Shown: in pieces, positions 43,279 through 51,379 of the stretch
How the letters are laid out: each line of letters opens with the position of its first letter
How positions within the stretch are numbered: position 1 is the stretch's first letter
Origin: W0P28-013 sp051870755
Lineage (GTDB): Bacteria > Bacteroidota > Bacteroidia > Bacteroidales > Paludibacteraceae
Direction of reading: 5' to 3'
Assembly (NCBI GenBank): GCA_051870755.1
Contig: JBJECE010000021.1
Coordinates: 66,892 to 130,891, forward strand
DNA: 64,000 nt
Notes under the pieces: model-generated
What the model was told of the DNA's origin: nothing
The model's database searches: none
Seen by the model: only the letters and a program-made list of their open reading frames with translations
Position numbers and translations under genes: made by a program

Positions 43279-44181
43279 ATGAATTTTGAGTCATTTCCGT
43301 TGCATTACAAAGAGGATTTTCTGCTGATCGACAGCGAGCAGCAATCGTTTTCGCTCAATAAACCATATTCACTTAACAATTACGCTATGGCAACGTTAAT
43401 TGAACGTGGCTCTTTGGATTTGCTCATCAACGGTATTTTTTCGTGTCATATTCAGGAGCCGGGCATTGTGTATCATTTGCCGCAACAGATATTTGTCATT
43501 CGCGACATTTCGCCGGACTTTTCAGGAAAGCACATCATGTTGTCGTCCACGTTTATAGCGCATTTAGGGCTTGATATTACAATCGATTTGCCATGGCAAT
43601 TGCAACAGCACCCATTTCTGCCGCTCAACGGCCAAGCCGTCGAGGCAGTCGAAAACCTATATACCATGTGCGCCGGTGTGTTGCAACAACCTACCAATCC
43701 GTATCAATTGCAGATTTTGCAGCACATCATGCAAGCCTATTTTCTCAGTTTCAACTACTATTTCCATTCGCAACTGCCGGCCGTCGATCAACCAACACGC
43801 GCCCAAAAACTGACGCAACAGTTTTTTGCATTATTACGGCAACATGCGCTCAAAGAACACGGAGTGCAATTTTATGCCGACAAATTGCATATCACATCCA
43901 AATACTTGACTTACAGCGTCAAGCAGGCTACGGGGCGCAGCGCCAAACAGTGTATCGACCACTATTTGTTGGCCCGTGCGCAATATCTGCTCACCAGCAT
44001 GAACAATGCCGACAGCCTGTCATCGGTCGTGGCGCAACTCAACATTGCCGAAGTGGCCTACGAATTGGGTTTTCCCGACCCGACCACTTTCAGCCGCTAT
44101 TTCTATATGCACATGGGTGTCCGCCCGAAAGAGTGGCGCAAATGCTGGTACGACAAACAACATTCATCATCCGACCAATGA
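43279..44181 (+). CDS. AraC-family transcriptional regulator
   Basis: A 300-residue regulator with an N-terminal cupin-like ligand domain (about 1-170) and a C-terminal double HTH (about 190-292). The first HTH is YADKLHITSKYLTYSVKQAT; the second is IAEVAYELGFPDPTTFSRYF. Between the linker helix and the second HTH lies an extra stretch, SMNNADSLSSVVAQL, about 12 residues longer than usual. It is divergent from the lipocalin-like gene and probably regulates it. Confidence 0.87.
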   Translation: MNFESFPLHYKEDFLLIDSEQQSFSLNKPYSLNNYAMATLIERGSLDLLINGIFSCHIQEPGIVYHLPQQIFVIRDISPDFSGKHIMLSSTFIAHLGLDITIDLPWQLQQHPFLPLNGQAVEAVENLYTMCAGVLQQPTNPYQLQILQHIMQAYFLSFNYYFHSQLPAVDQPTRAQKLTQQFFALLRQHALKEHGVQFYADKLHITSKYLTYSVKQATGRSAKQCIDHYLLARAQYLLTSMNNADSLSSVVAQLNIAEVAYELGFPDPTTFSRYFYMHMGVRPKEWRKCWYDKQHSSSDQ

Positions 44182-44204
44182 GCGTCAAAAGGTCTAATGT
44201 TTAA

Positions 44205-44292
44205 GAGTTGCAAAGTTTAAGGGTTTAAGGTAGTTTGCGTAATTTTCGTAGTTGCGTATTGTTCGTAGTTTGCGCTTGAACCCCGCCCGTCG
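44205..44292 (+). repeat. TTTAAGG-type dispersed repeat, second locus
   Basis: GAGTTGCAAAGTTTAAGG and GGGTTTAAGG match 40735-40825, and the reverse complement resembles 10975-11040. Confidence 0.65.
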
Positions 44293-44526
44293 ATACTACT
44301 CATTGCTCACTTATAATTATTTTGAACCCTTTGTAGCTGCGCGACATTTCCCCTGCCTACCGGCAGGCAGGCAGGCTTAAAAAGGGCAAATCTTCACGCA
44401 AAACAGGCACAAAAAACAGCGAAACGACGCACAAACGAGGCGGCAATACCCTATTTATTATACACAACAGCAACACCGACACGCCATTTTTTGTTACAGA
44501 TTGTTGCATATCACAAAAAAAACGTT

Positions 44527-44534
44527 TACCTTTG
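44527..44534 (+). promoter_or_regulatory. -7 box of the glycosyltransferase gene
   Basis: TACCTTTG, 28 bases before the ATG at 44562. It excludes the upstream TTG at 44532 as start. Confidence 0.6.
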
Positions 44535-44561
44535 CCGATTGGAAACAACATTTTACAACCA

Positions 44562-45305
44562 ATGGCCGACTCCATCATCATCATCCCGACTTACAACGAA
44601 AAGGAGAACATCGAAAAGATGATTCGCACCGTGTTTGCTTTGCCCAAAGAGTTCCACATTCTCGTCATCGACGACGGCTCGCCCGATGGCACCGGCGCCA
44701 TTGTCAAAGCATTGCAAACCGAATTCCCGACACGGCTGTTTTTGGTGGAACGCACGGGAAAACTCGGTCTTGGCACGGCCTACATCGCCGGTTTCAAATG
44801 GGTGCTCGAACACGACTACCAATACATTTTCGAGATGGATGCCGATTTTTCGCATCCGGTAGCCAAACTGAACGAAATGTACGAAACGGCAGTGAATGGC
44901 GCCGACGTGGTGGTCGGGTCGCGCTATGTGGGCAACGTGGTCAACATCATCAACTGGCCGATGGGGCGCCTGCTGATGTCGTATTACGCCTCGAAATATG
45001 TGCGCTGCATCACCGGCCTGAAGGTGGCCGACACCACCGCCGGATTTGTATGTTACCGCCGCCAAGTGCTCGAGACCATCGAGTTCGACAAAATTCGTTT
45101 CAAAGGCTACGCTTTCCAAATAGAGATGAAATTTACGGCAGCACAATGCGGTTTTACCATCAAAGAGGTGCCAATCGTGTTTGTCAACCGCGTGGAAGGC
45201 ACATCGAAAATGAGCGGCGGCATCTTCAGCGAGGCACTGTTTGGCGTCGTACAACTGAAAATAGGCAGTTGGTTTCGCCACTATCCGCAAAAAACACAGC
45301 ACTGA
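44562..45305 (+). CDS. Polyprenol monophosphomannose synthase-like glycosyltransferase (GT2)
   Basis: A 247-residue GT-A enzyme, start at 44562 (MADSIIIIPTYNEKENIEKM). It shows LVIDDGSPDGTG, FEMDADFSHP with the metal-binding DxD, and GSRYV as in dolichol-phosphate mannose synthases. No C-terminal membrane domain, so it acts at the inner face as a soluble or peripheral enzyme. It transfers a hexose, by family mannose, to undecaprenyl phosphate for later surface glycosylation. A hairpin separates it from prfB. Confidence 0.88.
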   Translation: MADSIIIIPTYNEKENIEKMIRTVFALPKEFHILVIDDGSPDGTGAIVKALQTEFPTRLFLVERTGKLGLGTAYIAGFKWVLEHDYQYIFEMDADFSHPVAKLNEMYETAVNGADVVVGSRYVGNVVNIINWPMGRLLMSYYASKYVRCITGLKVADTTAGFVCYRRQVLETIEFDKIRFKGYAFQIEMKFTAAQCGFTIKEVPIVFVNRVEGTSKMSGGIFSEALFGVVQLKIGSWFRHYPQKTQH

Positions 45306-45321
45306 CAGTGCAAACGATACG

Positions 45322-45363
45322 AAACGGTAAATGTTCGGCTGTAACAGCGGGCGTTTACCGTTT
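45322..45363 (+). terminator. Long hairpin between the glycosyltransferase gene and prfB
   Basis: AAACGGTAAA (45322-45331) pairs exactly with TTTACCGTTT (45354-45363), with a smaller inner stem GCTG/CAGC. Only a weak T tract follows, so it may be a terminator or a leader element of prfB. Confidence 0.55.
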
Positions 45364-45416
45364 GTCATGTACTTTTTCGAACCGACTTATATTTTCAAAA
45401 AAACACACAAATATTT

Positions 45417-46532
45417 ATGATAACCATCGAACAACTAAAATCGCTGAACGAACGCGTAGCAGCCCTGCACAAATACCTCGACATCGACGCCAAAACGATG
45501 CAACTCGAGGAGGAAGAGTTGAAAACCCAGGCACCCGAATTTTGGCAAGACCAAAAACGTGCCGAAGAGCAGATGAAAAAGGTCAAAGGGCTGAAATATT
45601 GGATTGTGGAATACAACGCCGTGAAAGCGGCTGCCGACGAAGTGCAGTTGTCGCTCGATTTTTTCAAAGAAGAAGCCGTCAGCGAAGCCGAAGTAGATGC
45701 AGCCTACGCCAAAGCCATCGCCTTGGTCGAAAACTTGGAGATGCGCAACATGCTGCGCCGCGAGGAGGACAAACTCGGAGCCGTCATCAAAATTGTGGCC
45801 GGCGCCGGCGGCACCGAAGCGCAAGATTGGGCGCAAATGCTGATGCGCATGTATATGCGTTACTGCGAAAAACACGGCTACAAAACGACCATCTCCAACC
45901 TGCTCGATGGCGACGAAGCCGGCATCAAGAGCATCACCTTTCAAGTCGATGGCGACTATGCGTACGGCTATCTGAAAAGCGAAAACGGCGTACACCGGCT
46001 CGTGCGCGTGTCGCCCTACAATGCGCAGGGCAAACGCATGACGTCGTTCTCGTCGGTGTTCGTGGCGCCGCTGGTCGACGATACGATCGAAATCGAAATT
46101 TCGAACGCCAACCTCTCGTGGGACACGTTCCGCTCGAGCGGCGCCGGCGGCCAAAACGTAAACAAAGTGGAATCGGGCGTGCGCCTGCACTACACATTCA
46201 AAAACCCCGTAACCGGCGAACCCGACGAAATCGTCATTGAAAATACCGAAAGCCGCGACCAACCAAAGAACAAAGAGAATGCGCTGCGTCTGTTGAAATC
46301 GCAACTCTACGAACTCGAACTCGAAAAACGGCGTCAGGAAACAGCCAAAATCGAGGCCGGCAAAAAGAAAATCGAATGGGGCTCGCAAATACGTTCGTAC
46401 GTGTTCGACGACCGCCGCGTGAAAGACCATCGCACCGATTACCAAACATCGAACGTCAATGCTGTGATGGACGGCGACATCGACGAATTTATCAAAACCT
46501 ATCTGATGGAATTTGGCGGTCAGGAAAACTAA
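45417..46532 (+). CDS. prfB: Peptide chain release factor 2, encoded without frameshift
   Basis: A 371-residue class I release factor in one continuous frame. FRSSGAGGQNVNKVESGVRL contains the GGQ peptidyl-tRNA hydrolysis motif. The anticodon-like tripeptide, SPF in E. coli RF2, reads SPY in VRVSPYNAQGKRMTSF. The place where many prfB genes have CTT TGA C reads CTC GAC (HKYLDID), so the usual autoregulatory +1 frameshift site is absent. It recognises UGA and UAA stop codons. The lipid kinase gene follows after 18 bases. Confidence 0.95.
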   Translation: MITIEQLKSLNERVAALHKYLDIDAKTMQLEEEELKTQAPEFWQDQKRAEEQMKKVKGLKYWIVEYNAVKAAADEVQLSLDFFKEEAVSEAEVDAAYAKAIALVENLEMRNMLRREEDKLGAVIKIVAGAGGTEAQDWAQMLMRMYMRYCEKHGYKTTISNLLDGDEAGIKSITFQVDGDYAYGYLKSENGVHRLVRVSPYNAQGKRMTSFSSVFVAPLVDDTIEIEISNANLSWDTFRSSGAGGQNVNKVESGVRLHYTFKNPVTGEPDEIVIENTESRDQPKNKENALRLLKSQLYELELEKRRQETAKIEAGKKKIEWGSQIRSYVFDDRRVKDHRTDYQTSNVNAVMDGDIDEFIKTYLMEFGGQEN

Positions 46533-46550
46533 TTTTCAAACATATTCGTC

Positions 46551-47429
46551 ATGCGCCAGAAAATTTTGTTTATCGTCAATCCCAAGTCGGGAACCATGCA
46601 CAAAACCAATTGGATAGCCATGGCCACACGCATGTTGGCACAAGAGTTCGATTTGGAATTCAAATACACCACTCACCGCGGGCATGCGTGCGAACTTGCG
46701 CAACAAGCAGTAAAAGAGCAGATTCCGATTGTTGCCGCCGTTGGTGGCGATGGCACCGTGAACGAGATAGCAAGTTCGCTCGCCGGCACCGACACCGCTC
46801 TGGCCATACTGCCGCTCGGCTCGGGCAACGGACTCGCACGCGATTTGGGCATCTCTACCCTACTGCCTTTCAATGCGTTGGAGTGCATCAAAAAACAAAA
46901 AACACGGACCATCGACTACGGGCGTGCCAACGGTGTGCCATTTTTCTGCACATGCGGTGCCGGCTTCGATGCGCTGGTCAGTTACAAAATAACGCAATGT
47001 TCCAAACGCGGGCTGTGGATGTATGTATCGCTGTGCATGCGCGAATTTTTTCGCTACAAACCGCTGAAATGCACGCTCGAATACAACGGGCACACCGAAA
47101 CGCGCGACGTGTTTGTAGTCAACTGCGCCAACATACGCCAATTTGGGTTCAACGCGTACATTGCACCCAAAGCCGACTTTTGCGACGGTCTGCTCAACGT
47201 TACCATCATTCGACCATTTGGCGTATGGACAGCCCTGCGCCTGCTGGTCGGATTGTTCACCAAGCACATCGACCACTTCAAAAAATACATCGAAACATTT
47301 GAGTGCGAGCGCATTACGATTACATTACCGCCCAACGCACCATTCCATTGCGATGGCGACTATTTGGCCATGTCGAACACCATCGAAGTGGAAGCCGTAC
47401 GCCATGCACTGAAGGTACTTGTACCCTAA
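46551..47429 (+). CDS. Diacylglycerol/lipid kinase (YegS/BmrU type)
   Basis: A 292-residue DAGK-catalytic protein. It shows FIVNPKSGT at the start, AVGGDGTVNEIASSLAG with the nucleotide-binding GGDGT, and LPLGSGNGLARDLGI. The C-terminal beta-domain includes FNAYIAPKADFCDGLLNV. It phosphorylates a lipid such as diacylglycerol or an undecaprenyl-type acceptor at the inner membrane; the exact substrate is not evident. Confidence 0.9.
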   Translation: MRQKILFIVNPKSGTMHKTNWIAMATRMLAQEFDLEFKYTTHRGHACELAQQAVKEQIPIVAAVGGDGTVNEIASSLAGTDTALAILPLGSGNGLARDLGISTLLPFNALECIKKQKTRTIDYGRANGVPFFCTCGAGFDALVSYKITQCSKRGLWMYVSLCMREFFRYKPLKCTLEYNGHTETRDVFVVNCANIRQFGFNAYIAPKADFCDGLLNVTIIRPFGVWTALRLLVGLFTKHIDHFKKYIETFECERITITLPPNAPFHCDGDYLAMSNTIEVEAVRHALKVLVP

Positions 47430-47484
47430 AACGCCCCCAAAAAACAGACTTTTAGTCGATAAAAACTGCTGTTTCGTCGATGTT

Positions 47485-47516
47485 TTTGATTTATCGCAAA
47501 AAAAATCGTATCTTTG
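47485..47516 (+). promoter_or_regulatory. Promoter of the VTC/DUF4956 operon
   Basis: TTTG at 47485-47488, 20-base spacer, TATCTTTG at 47509-47516; ATG at 47545. Confidence 0.75.
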
Positions 47517-47544
47517 CCGCAATTAACCTTAAATACCAACCGAC

Positions 47545-47973
47545 ATGCGACACAGACTTCTGATGGCAACCCTATTATTGGCAGTTGCGAGTATGGCATT
47601 CGGCCAATCGATGGTCAGCCCCGAAACGTTGGCCAAACGTGCGAAACGCAAAAATCTCACCGTCAAAGAGTGGAACACCGATGCCAAATCGAAAACTCGC
47701 TGGCTCGACCACCTTACCGTGTACGATGAGCAAGGGCGCAAAATCGAAGAAATAGAGTACGCAACCTACGGCCAAAAGGAACGCGTTACGTTCGAATACG
47801 ACGACGTTACGGGCAAAATCGTCAAAGAAGTGGTGTACGACGACCACAACAAGCCGGTACGCATCCGCAAATACGAATACAACGCCAACGGCACCAAAAA
47901 GAAACAATACAACTACTACCCCAATGGTAAATTGGCTTCCGTCAAAGTATTCGAATATCTGTTTGACGAGTAA
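47545..47973 (+). CDS. Exported protein with YD/MORN-like repeats, unknown function
   Basis: A 142-residue protein with signal peptide (MRHRLLMATLLLAVASMAFG). The mature part has repeated short beta motifs such as LTVYDEQGRKIEEIEY, VTFEYDDVTGKIVKEV and NYYPNGKLASVKVFEY, resembling toxin_YD/MORN-type beta-ribbon repeats. It leads an operon and ends 3 bases before the VTC-domain gene, so it probably works with that system in the envelope. Confidence 0.7.
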   Translation: MRHRLLMATLLLAVASMAFGQSMVSPETLAKRAKRKNLTVKEWNTDAKSKTRWLDHLTVYDEQGRKIEEIEYATYGQKERVTFEYDDVTGKIVKEVVYDDHNKPVRIRKYEYNANGTKKKQYNYYPNGKLASVKVFEYLFDE

Positions 47974-47976
47974 GCC

Positions 47977-48768
47977 ATGCCGGTTAGCAGCACCGAAATA
48001 CAAGCCGCATTGCAACAAATGCGCACCATCACCTTATCGGAAATGAAATCCATAAAGTTGATGAACCGTATCGACACCAAATACATAGCCGACAGCCGAC
48101 AATTATTGCAAATTTTGGCGGCAGCGCAGCACGATTATCGCGTACAAAACATTGGTTCAGAGTTGATTAGCCGATACGACACCATCTACTTCGACACGGC
48201 AGACGTAGCCATGTACCAACGGCACCACGACCGCCGCTTGCAACGCCAAAAAATTCGCACGCGCAAATATGTAACATCCGACATCGCTTTCGTCGAAATC
48301 AAAAACAAAACCAACAAAGGGCGTACCAAAAAAGTGCGCACCGCCATCGGCGATGCTGCTTGGCACGACTTCCGCACCGATGCCGATGCCGCCCGATTTG
48401 TGGCCATGCGCACGCCATACGATGTGGCAGCCCTGATGCCGCAGGTGCGTACACGTTTCGACCGCATCACACTCGTCAACGATGACAAAACCGAACGGCT
48501 GACCATCGACATGAATCTGACATTCAGCAACTACACCACGTTCCACGAAACATCGCTTAACACACTGATAATCATCGAACTGAAGCAAGACGGGCAAGCC
48601 GATTCGCCCATGAAACGCATCCTGCGCGATTTGCGCATTTTTCCGGCCAAAATCAGCAAATACTGCATCGGCACGGCTCTCACCAACCCAAACGTCAAAT
48701 CAAATCGGTTCAAACCGAAAATTCGCAAAATAAAGAAAATAACGCAGAGCAAACTAACGCCGCAATAA
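47977..48768 (+). CDS. VTC-domain protein (polyphosphate polymerase-like)
   Basis: A 263-residue protein of the VTC/triphosphate-tunnel type. Characteristic parts are MNRIDTKYIADSRQL, DTIYFDTADVAMYQRHHDR and KIRTRKYVTSDIAFVEIKNK, giving the Arg/Lys/Glu-lined tunnel. Yeast Vtc4 relatives make polyphosphate; the bacterial members with a DUF4956 partner are less well characterised. Cytoplasmic, with the membrane partner encoded 22 bases downstream. Confidence 0.88.
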   Translation: MPVSSTEIQAALQQMRTITLSEMKSIKLMNRIDTKYIADSRQLLQILAAAQHDYRVQNIGSELISRYDTIYFDTADVAMYQRHHDRRLQRQKIRTRKYVTSDIAFVEIKNKTNKGRTKKVRTAIGDAAWHDFRTDADAARFVAMRTPYDVAALMPQVRTRFDRITLVNDDKTERLTIDMNLTFSNYTTFHETSLNTLIIIELKQDGQADSPMKRILRDLRIFPAKISKYCIGTALTNPNVKSNRFKPKIRKIKKITQSKLTPQ

Positions 48769-48790
48769 ACACAACTAAATAACTATCAAT

Positions 48791-49522
48791 ATGTTACAGA
48801 CAGAACAATATCCGGAATTCGATCCGAGCATTGCGCAAGAATTCGGATACAGCGACACAAGCAACACACTCGATTTTTTGGGTGTACCGTTATTCGAGGC
48901 CGACAGCCTTTTCAATCTGCTGATTCGCTTCACATTCAACCTGCTGATTTGTTGGGTGATAGTACACTTTTTCTACTACAAAAAGAGCCGTCGGCGCGAC
49001 TACTACACCACGTTCATTCTATTCAGTGTCAGTATGTTTCTGCTCATTTTTCTGATGGAAAACGTCAAACTGCAAATCGGTTTCACGCTCGGTCTGTTTG
49101 CCATTTTCGGCATGATACGCTACCGCACCGAAACCGTCCCCATTCGCGAAATGACCTATCTGTTCGTCATCATCGCCATTTCGGTCATCAACGGCTTGGC
49201 CATGACGGTGAGTTATGCCGAATTGGTGGTAACCAATCTGCTCATCATCGCACTGACCGGCATTTGCGAACACATACGGCTGAAACACACGGCATCGAAA
49301 CTCGTTCTGTACGACAAAATCGAGAACATCGTGCCAGAGCGGCGCGCCGAACTCATAGCCGACCTCGAGCAACGCATCGGTCACAAAGTTGAAAAAGTCG
49401 AAGTGGGACACGTCGATTTTCTGCGCGATGCCGCTTTCCTGCGCGTCTATTACGTCTGCGACAAAAACACCGCCACCGGCGATGTCGAAAACATCACAAA
49501 ACTAAAACCCGACATGAGTTGA
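48791..49522 (+). CDS. DUF4956 membrane protein
   Basis: A 243-residue protein with four membrane helices in the first two thirds (for example LIRFTFNLLICWVIVHFFYY and LQIGFTLGLFAIFGMIRYRT) and a soluble C-terminal domain (about 165-243). The IFGMIRYRTETVPIREMTYL stretch is typical of DUF4956. This family is commonly encoded next to VTC-domain proteins, as here, suggesting a membrane-bound partner of the polymerase. Confidence 0.87.
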   Translation: MLQTEQYPEFDPSIAQEFGYSDTSNTLDFLGVPLFEADSLFNLLIRFTFNLLICWVIVHFFYYKKSRRRDYYTTFILFSVSMFLLIFLMENVKLQIGFTLGLFAIFGMIRYRTETVPIREMTYLFVIIAISVINGLAMTVSYAELVVTNLLIIALTGICEHIRLKHTASKLVLYDKIENIVPERRAELIADLEQRIGHKVEKVEVGHVDFLRDAAFLRVYYVCDKNTATGDVENITKLKPDMS

Positions 49523-49542
49523 ACACTAACACACAAAATGCC

Positions 49543-50334
49543 ATGAAAACCTCGTTCAAACACATCGTTTTGCTATGCGCACTCGTGGTGCCGACACCAT
49601 TTGTAGCGCAAGAGCGTGTAGAAACCACCGACGCACTGAAACAAGATTTTGCGCCCCGCATCGGATTCGACATCGGCGGCACACTCTATCGCAATCTATC
49701 GCTGAAATGGTCAGAAGAGGCGCGATTCAAAACGTATTCGACCACTTTTGACAGGCTCTACTCCACGTTGGCGCTCACCTACAAAGTCAATCCGTACTTC
49801 AAAACAGCCATCGGCTACTCTTTCCATCTGATTTACCACGACGGCAAAAAAAGCACCAACTACGAGAAATATTGGCTTATACGCCATCGCGTATATCTCG
49901 ATTTGACAGGCAGTTACCACTACAATCAGTGGCAATTTTCGCTGCGCGAGCGACCCATGATGACCTACCGCATGGACACGCCCGACCCGAACGAAAAAGC
50001 AAACCCAAATTGGCAGTTGCGCTCCAAATTCACCGCCGAATACACCTGCATGAGCAAACCGCTGAAACCGTACATATCCGTCGAATTGTCGAACACGCTG
50101 AATGCGCCGAAATTTGCCGGCAACTACATCGACGCGCTACGTGGCGCCATCGGTCTGAAATGGCGCATCGACCGACACAATGCGTTCACCTTCTACTATC
50201 GTGCCGACTGCAATTGGACGCGCGACATTGATGTGAAATATGCCGCCAACGACATCGACATCGTGCGCATCAAACTGACACACAAAACGTCGCTGACACA
50301 CATTTTGAGCGTTACCTATTGTTTCGATTGGTAA
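49543..50334 (+). CDS. DUF2490-type outer-membrane beta-barrel protein
   Basis: A 263-residue exported protein. The ATG at 49543 opens the signal peptide (MKTSFKHIVLLCALVVPTPF followed by VAQ); a TTG at 49519 overlapping the upstream stop is less likely. The body alternates aromatic and polar residues (LSLKWSEEARFKTYSTTFDR, YNQWQFSLRERPMMTYRM) and ends with the aromatic ILSVTYCFDW, a typical outer-membrane barrel end, matching DUF2490. It closes the VTC/DUF4956 operon, which is followed by a terminator. Confidence 0.82.
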   Translation: MKTSFKHIVLLCALVVPTPFVAQERVETTDALKQDFAPRIGFDIGGTLYRNLSLKWSEEARFKTYSTTFDRLYSTLALTYKVNPYFKTAIGYSFHLIYHDGKKSTNYEKYWLIRHRVYLDLTGSYHYNQWQFSLRERPMMTYRMDTPDPNEKANPNWQLRSKFTAEYTCMSKPLKPYISVELSNTLNAPKFAGNYIDALRGAIGLKWRIDRHNAFTFYYRADCNWTRDIDVKYAANDIDIVRIKLTHKTSLTHILSVTYCFDW

Positions 50335-50340
50335 ATATAA

Positions 50341-50376
50341 AAAAACGGGCTCTACAAACGAGAGTCCGTCTTTGTT
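50341..50376. terminator. Bidirectional terminator between convergent operons
   Basis: ACGGGCTCT (50345-50353) pairs with AGAGTCCGT (50361-50369) with one G-U, flanked by A-rich and T-rich runs. Confidence 0.8.
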
Positions 50377-50400
50377 TTCGACAAGCCTTTCGATTGATAA

Positions 50401-50832
50401 TCAATCGTTTTTGATGAAAATTTTCATCTGTCCGGCAGCCACCACCATATCGGCCACTTTGGTTTCGGCCGCCAGCAGTGTGATGCCGGCCGCTTCGCCC
50501 AAAATAGTCAGATGCGTGTGCAGCGTGTCGCCCACTGCCGGCAGGCACTCGATACGCATTTTTTTGATTTCGCCGATGTAGCCGAGTTTTGGCGGCAAAC
50601 CTTGCTTGTAGGTCGAAAATCCGGCGAAAGCCGCCGCCGACTGAGCAATATGCTCAATCAGTCCCGGCTCGCGCAGATGTCCGTCGGCACAAAACATGTT
50701 ATCCGGCGCCACCGTCAAAGCCGTATCGGCCTCGGTGTCGGTAGCATCAACCAGCGTATCGACCATGACGATAGGCGCTCGCTGCGGAATCAGCCGAAAC
50801 ACCTCGTCGCCTGTGAGAAGCGGCTTGTTCAT
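50401..50832 (-). CDS. 3-hydroxyacyl-ACP dehydratase-like hotdog protein (ApeP/FabZ-like)
   Basis: A 143-residue hotdog protein. IPQRAPIVMVDTLVDATD and ADGHLREPGLIEHIAQSAAA fit the FabZ/ApeP group that removes water from 3-hydroxyacyl-ACP. The GH and the Glu of GLIEHIAQ would be the catalytic pair. It shares its first base with the last base of the ACP gene upstream. It sits at the end of a run holding a ketosynthase and two ACPs, which points to a dedicated acyl-chain pathway, not housekeeping fatty-acid synthesis. Confidence 0.82.
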   Translation of the reverse strand: MNKPLLTGDEVFRLIPQRAPIVMVDTLVDATDTEADTALTVAPDNMFCADGHLREPGLIEHIAQSAAAFAGFSTYKQGLPPKLGYIGEIKKMRIECLPAVGDTLHTHLTILGEAAGITLLAAETKVADMVVAAGQMKIFIKND

Positions 50833-51074
50833 TAGGCCATGCGTTCGGCGATGAAATCGTACAGCGCACCGAATGTCTTCACTTGCGGCATTTCGGACGG
50901 TTTGATTTTCACGCCAAATTCGTTTTCGATGAGAGCCACCATATCCACCAAACTCAAGCTATCGAGTTCGAGAGTTTGTTTGATGTCTGCATCGGGCGTA
51001 ATTTCAGAAACTTCTTTCTCAAATTCTTCAGCCAAAACTTCATTTACTTTGGCAATCAATTCTTCTCTTTCCAT
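50832..51074 (-). CDS. Acyl carrier protein 1
   Basis: An 80-residue acidic helical protein with the phosphopantetheine motif LELDSLSLVDMVALIENEFG; the Ser of DSL carries the prosthetic group. It belongs to the block of a dehydratase, a second ACP, a ketosynthase and an acyltransferase. It ends exactly at the start of the dehydratase. Confidence 0.92.
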   Translation of the reverse strand: MEREELIAKVNEVLAEEFEKEVSEITPDADIKQTLELDSLSLVDMVALIENEFGVKIKPSEMPQVKTFGALYDFIAERMA

Positions 51075-51104
51075 TGTATTGTACGTTTTTTAATTGTTGA
51101 TAAT

Positions 51105-51350
51105 TTATTGTTTGATGTGTTGAAAAACATAATCGTAAAGGGCTTCGAACGTTTGAATGTCAGACAATTCTGTAGCCGGAATTTTCACACCGAATTTGAA
51201 TTCGATAATGGCAATCATATCCACCACATCCAAACTATTGAGCAACAACGTCTCTTTGATGTTTGCTTCGGGTGTTATGTTTACGACATCAACCTCAAAT
51301 TCCTGCGCCAAAATTTCGTTTAGTTGTGAAATCAATTCTACTCTATCCAT
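51105..51350 (-). CDS. Acyl carrier protein 2, with NSL attachment motif
   Basis: An 81-residue ACP, clearly related to its neighbour (about half the positions match). The phosphopantetheine site reads LLLNSLDVVDMIAIIEFKFG: the Ser is kept but the usual preceding Asp is Asn. Asp-to-Asn next to the modified Ser is uncommon and could affect recognition by the phosphopantetheinyl transferase. Start at 51350 (MDRVELISQLNEILAQEF). Confidence 0.9.
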   Translation of the reverse strand: MDRVELISQLNEILAQEFEVDVVNITPEANIKETLLLNSLDVVDMIAIIEFKFGVKIPATELSDIQTFEALYDYVFQHIKQ

Positions 51351-51379
51351 ATAGCTCTTTTCTGATTAGTTGTTGTGGT

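Larger units (their letters stand above)
44182..44561. other. Non-coding stretch with dispersed repeats
   Basis: TTTAAGGGTTTAAGG words (44205-44232), GTAGTT-type words (44247-44272), GAACCCCGCCCGTCG (44278-44292, also found near 8697), and a CCTGCC/GGCAGG palindrome (about 44352-44375). The promoter of the next gene is at its right end. No gene seen. Confidence 0.7.

Noticed and set aside
44501..46240. 579-residue open frame on the plus strand
   Set aside because: It overlaps the glycosyltransferase and prfB in another frame; both real genes carry full motifs.
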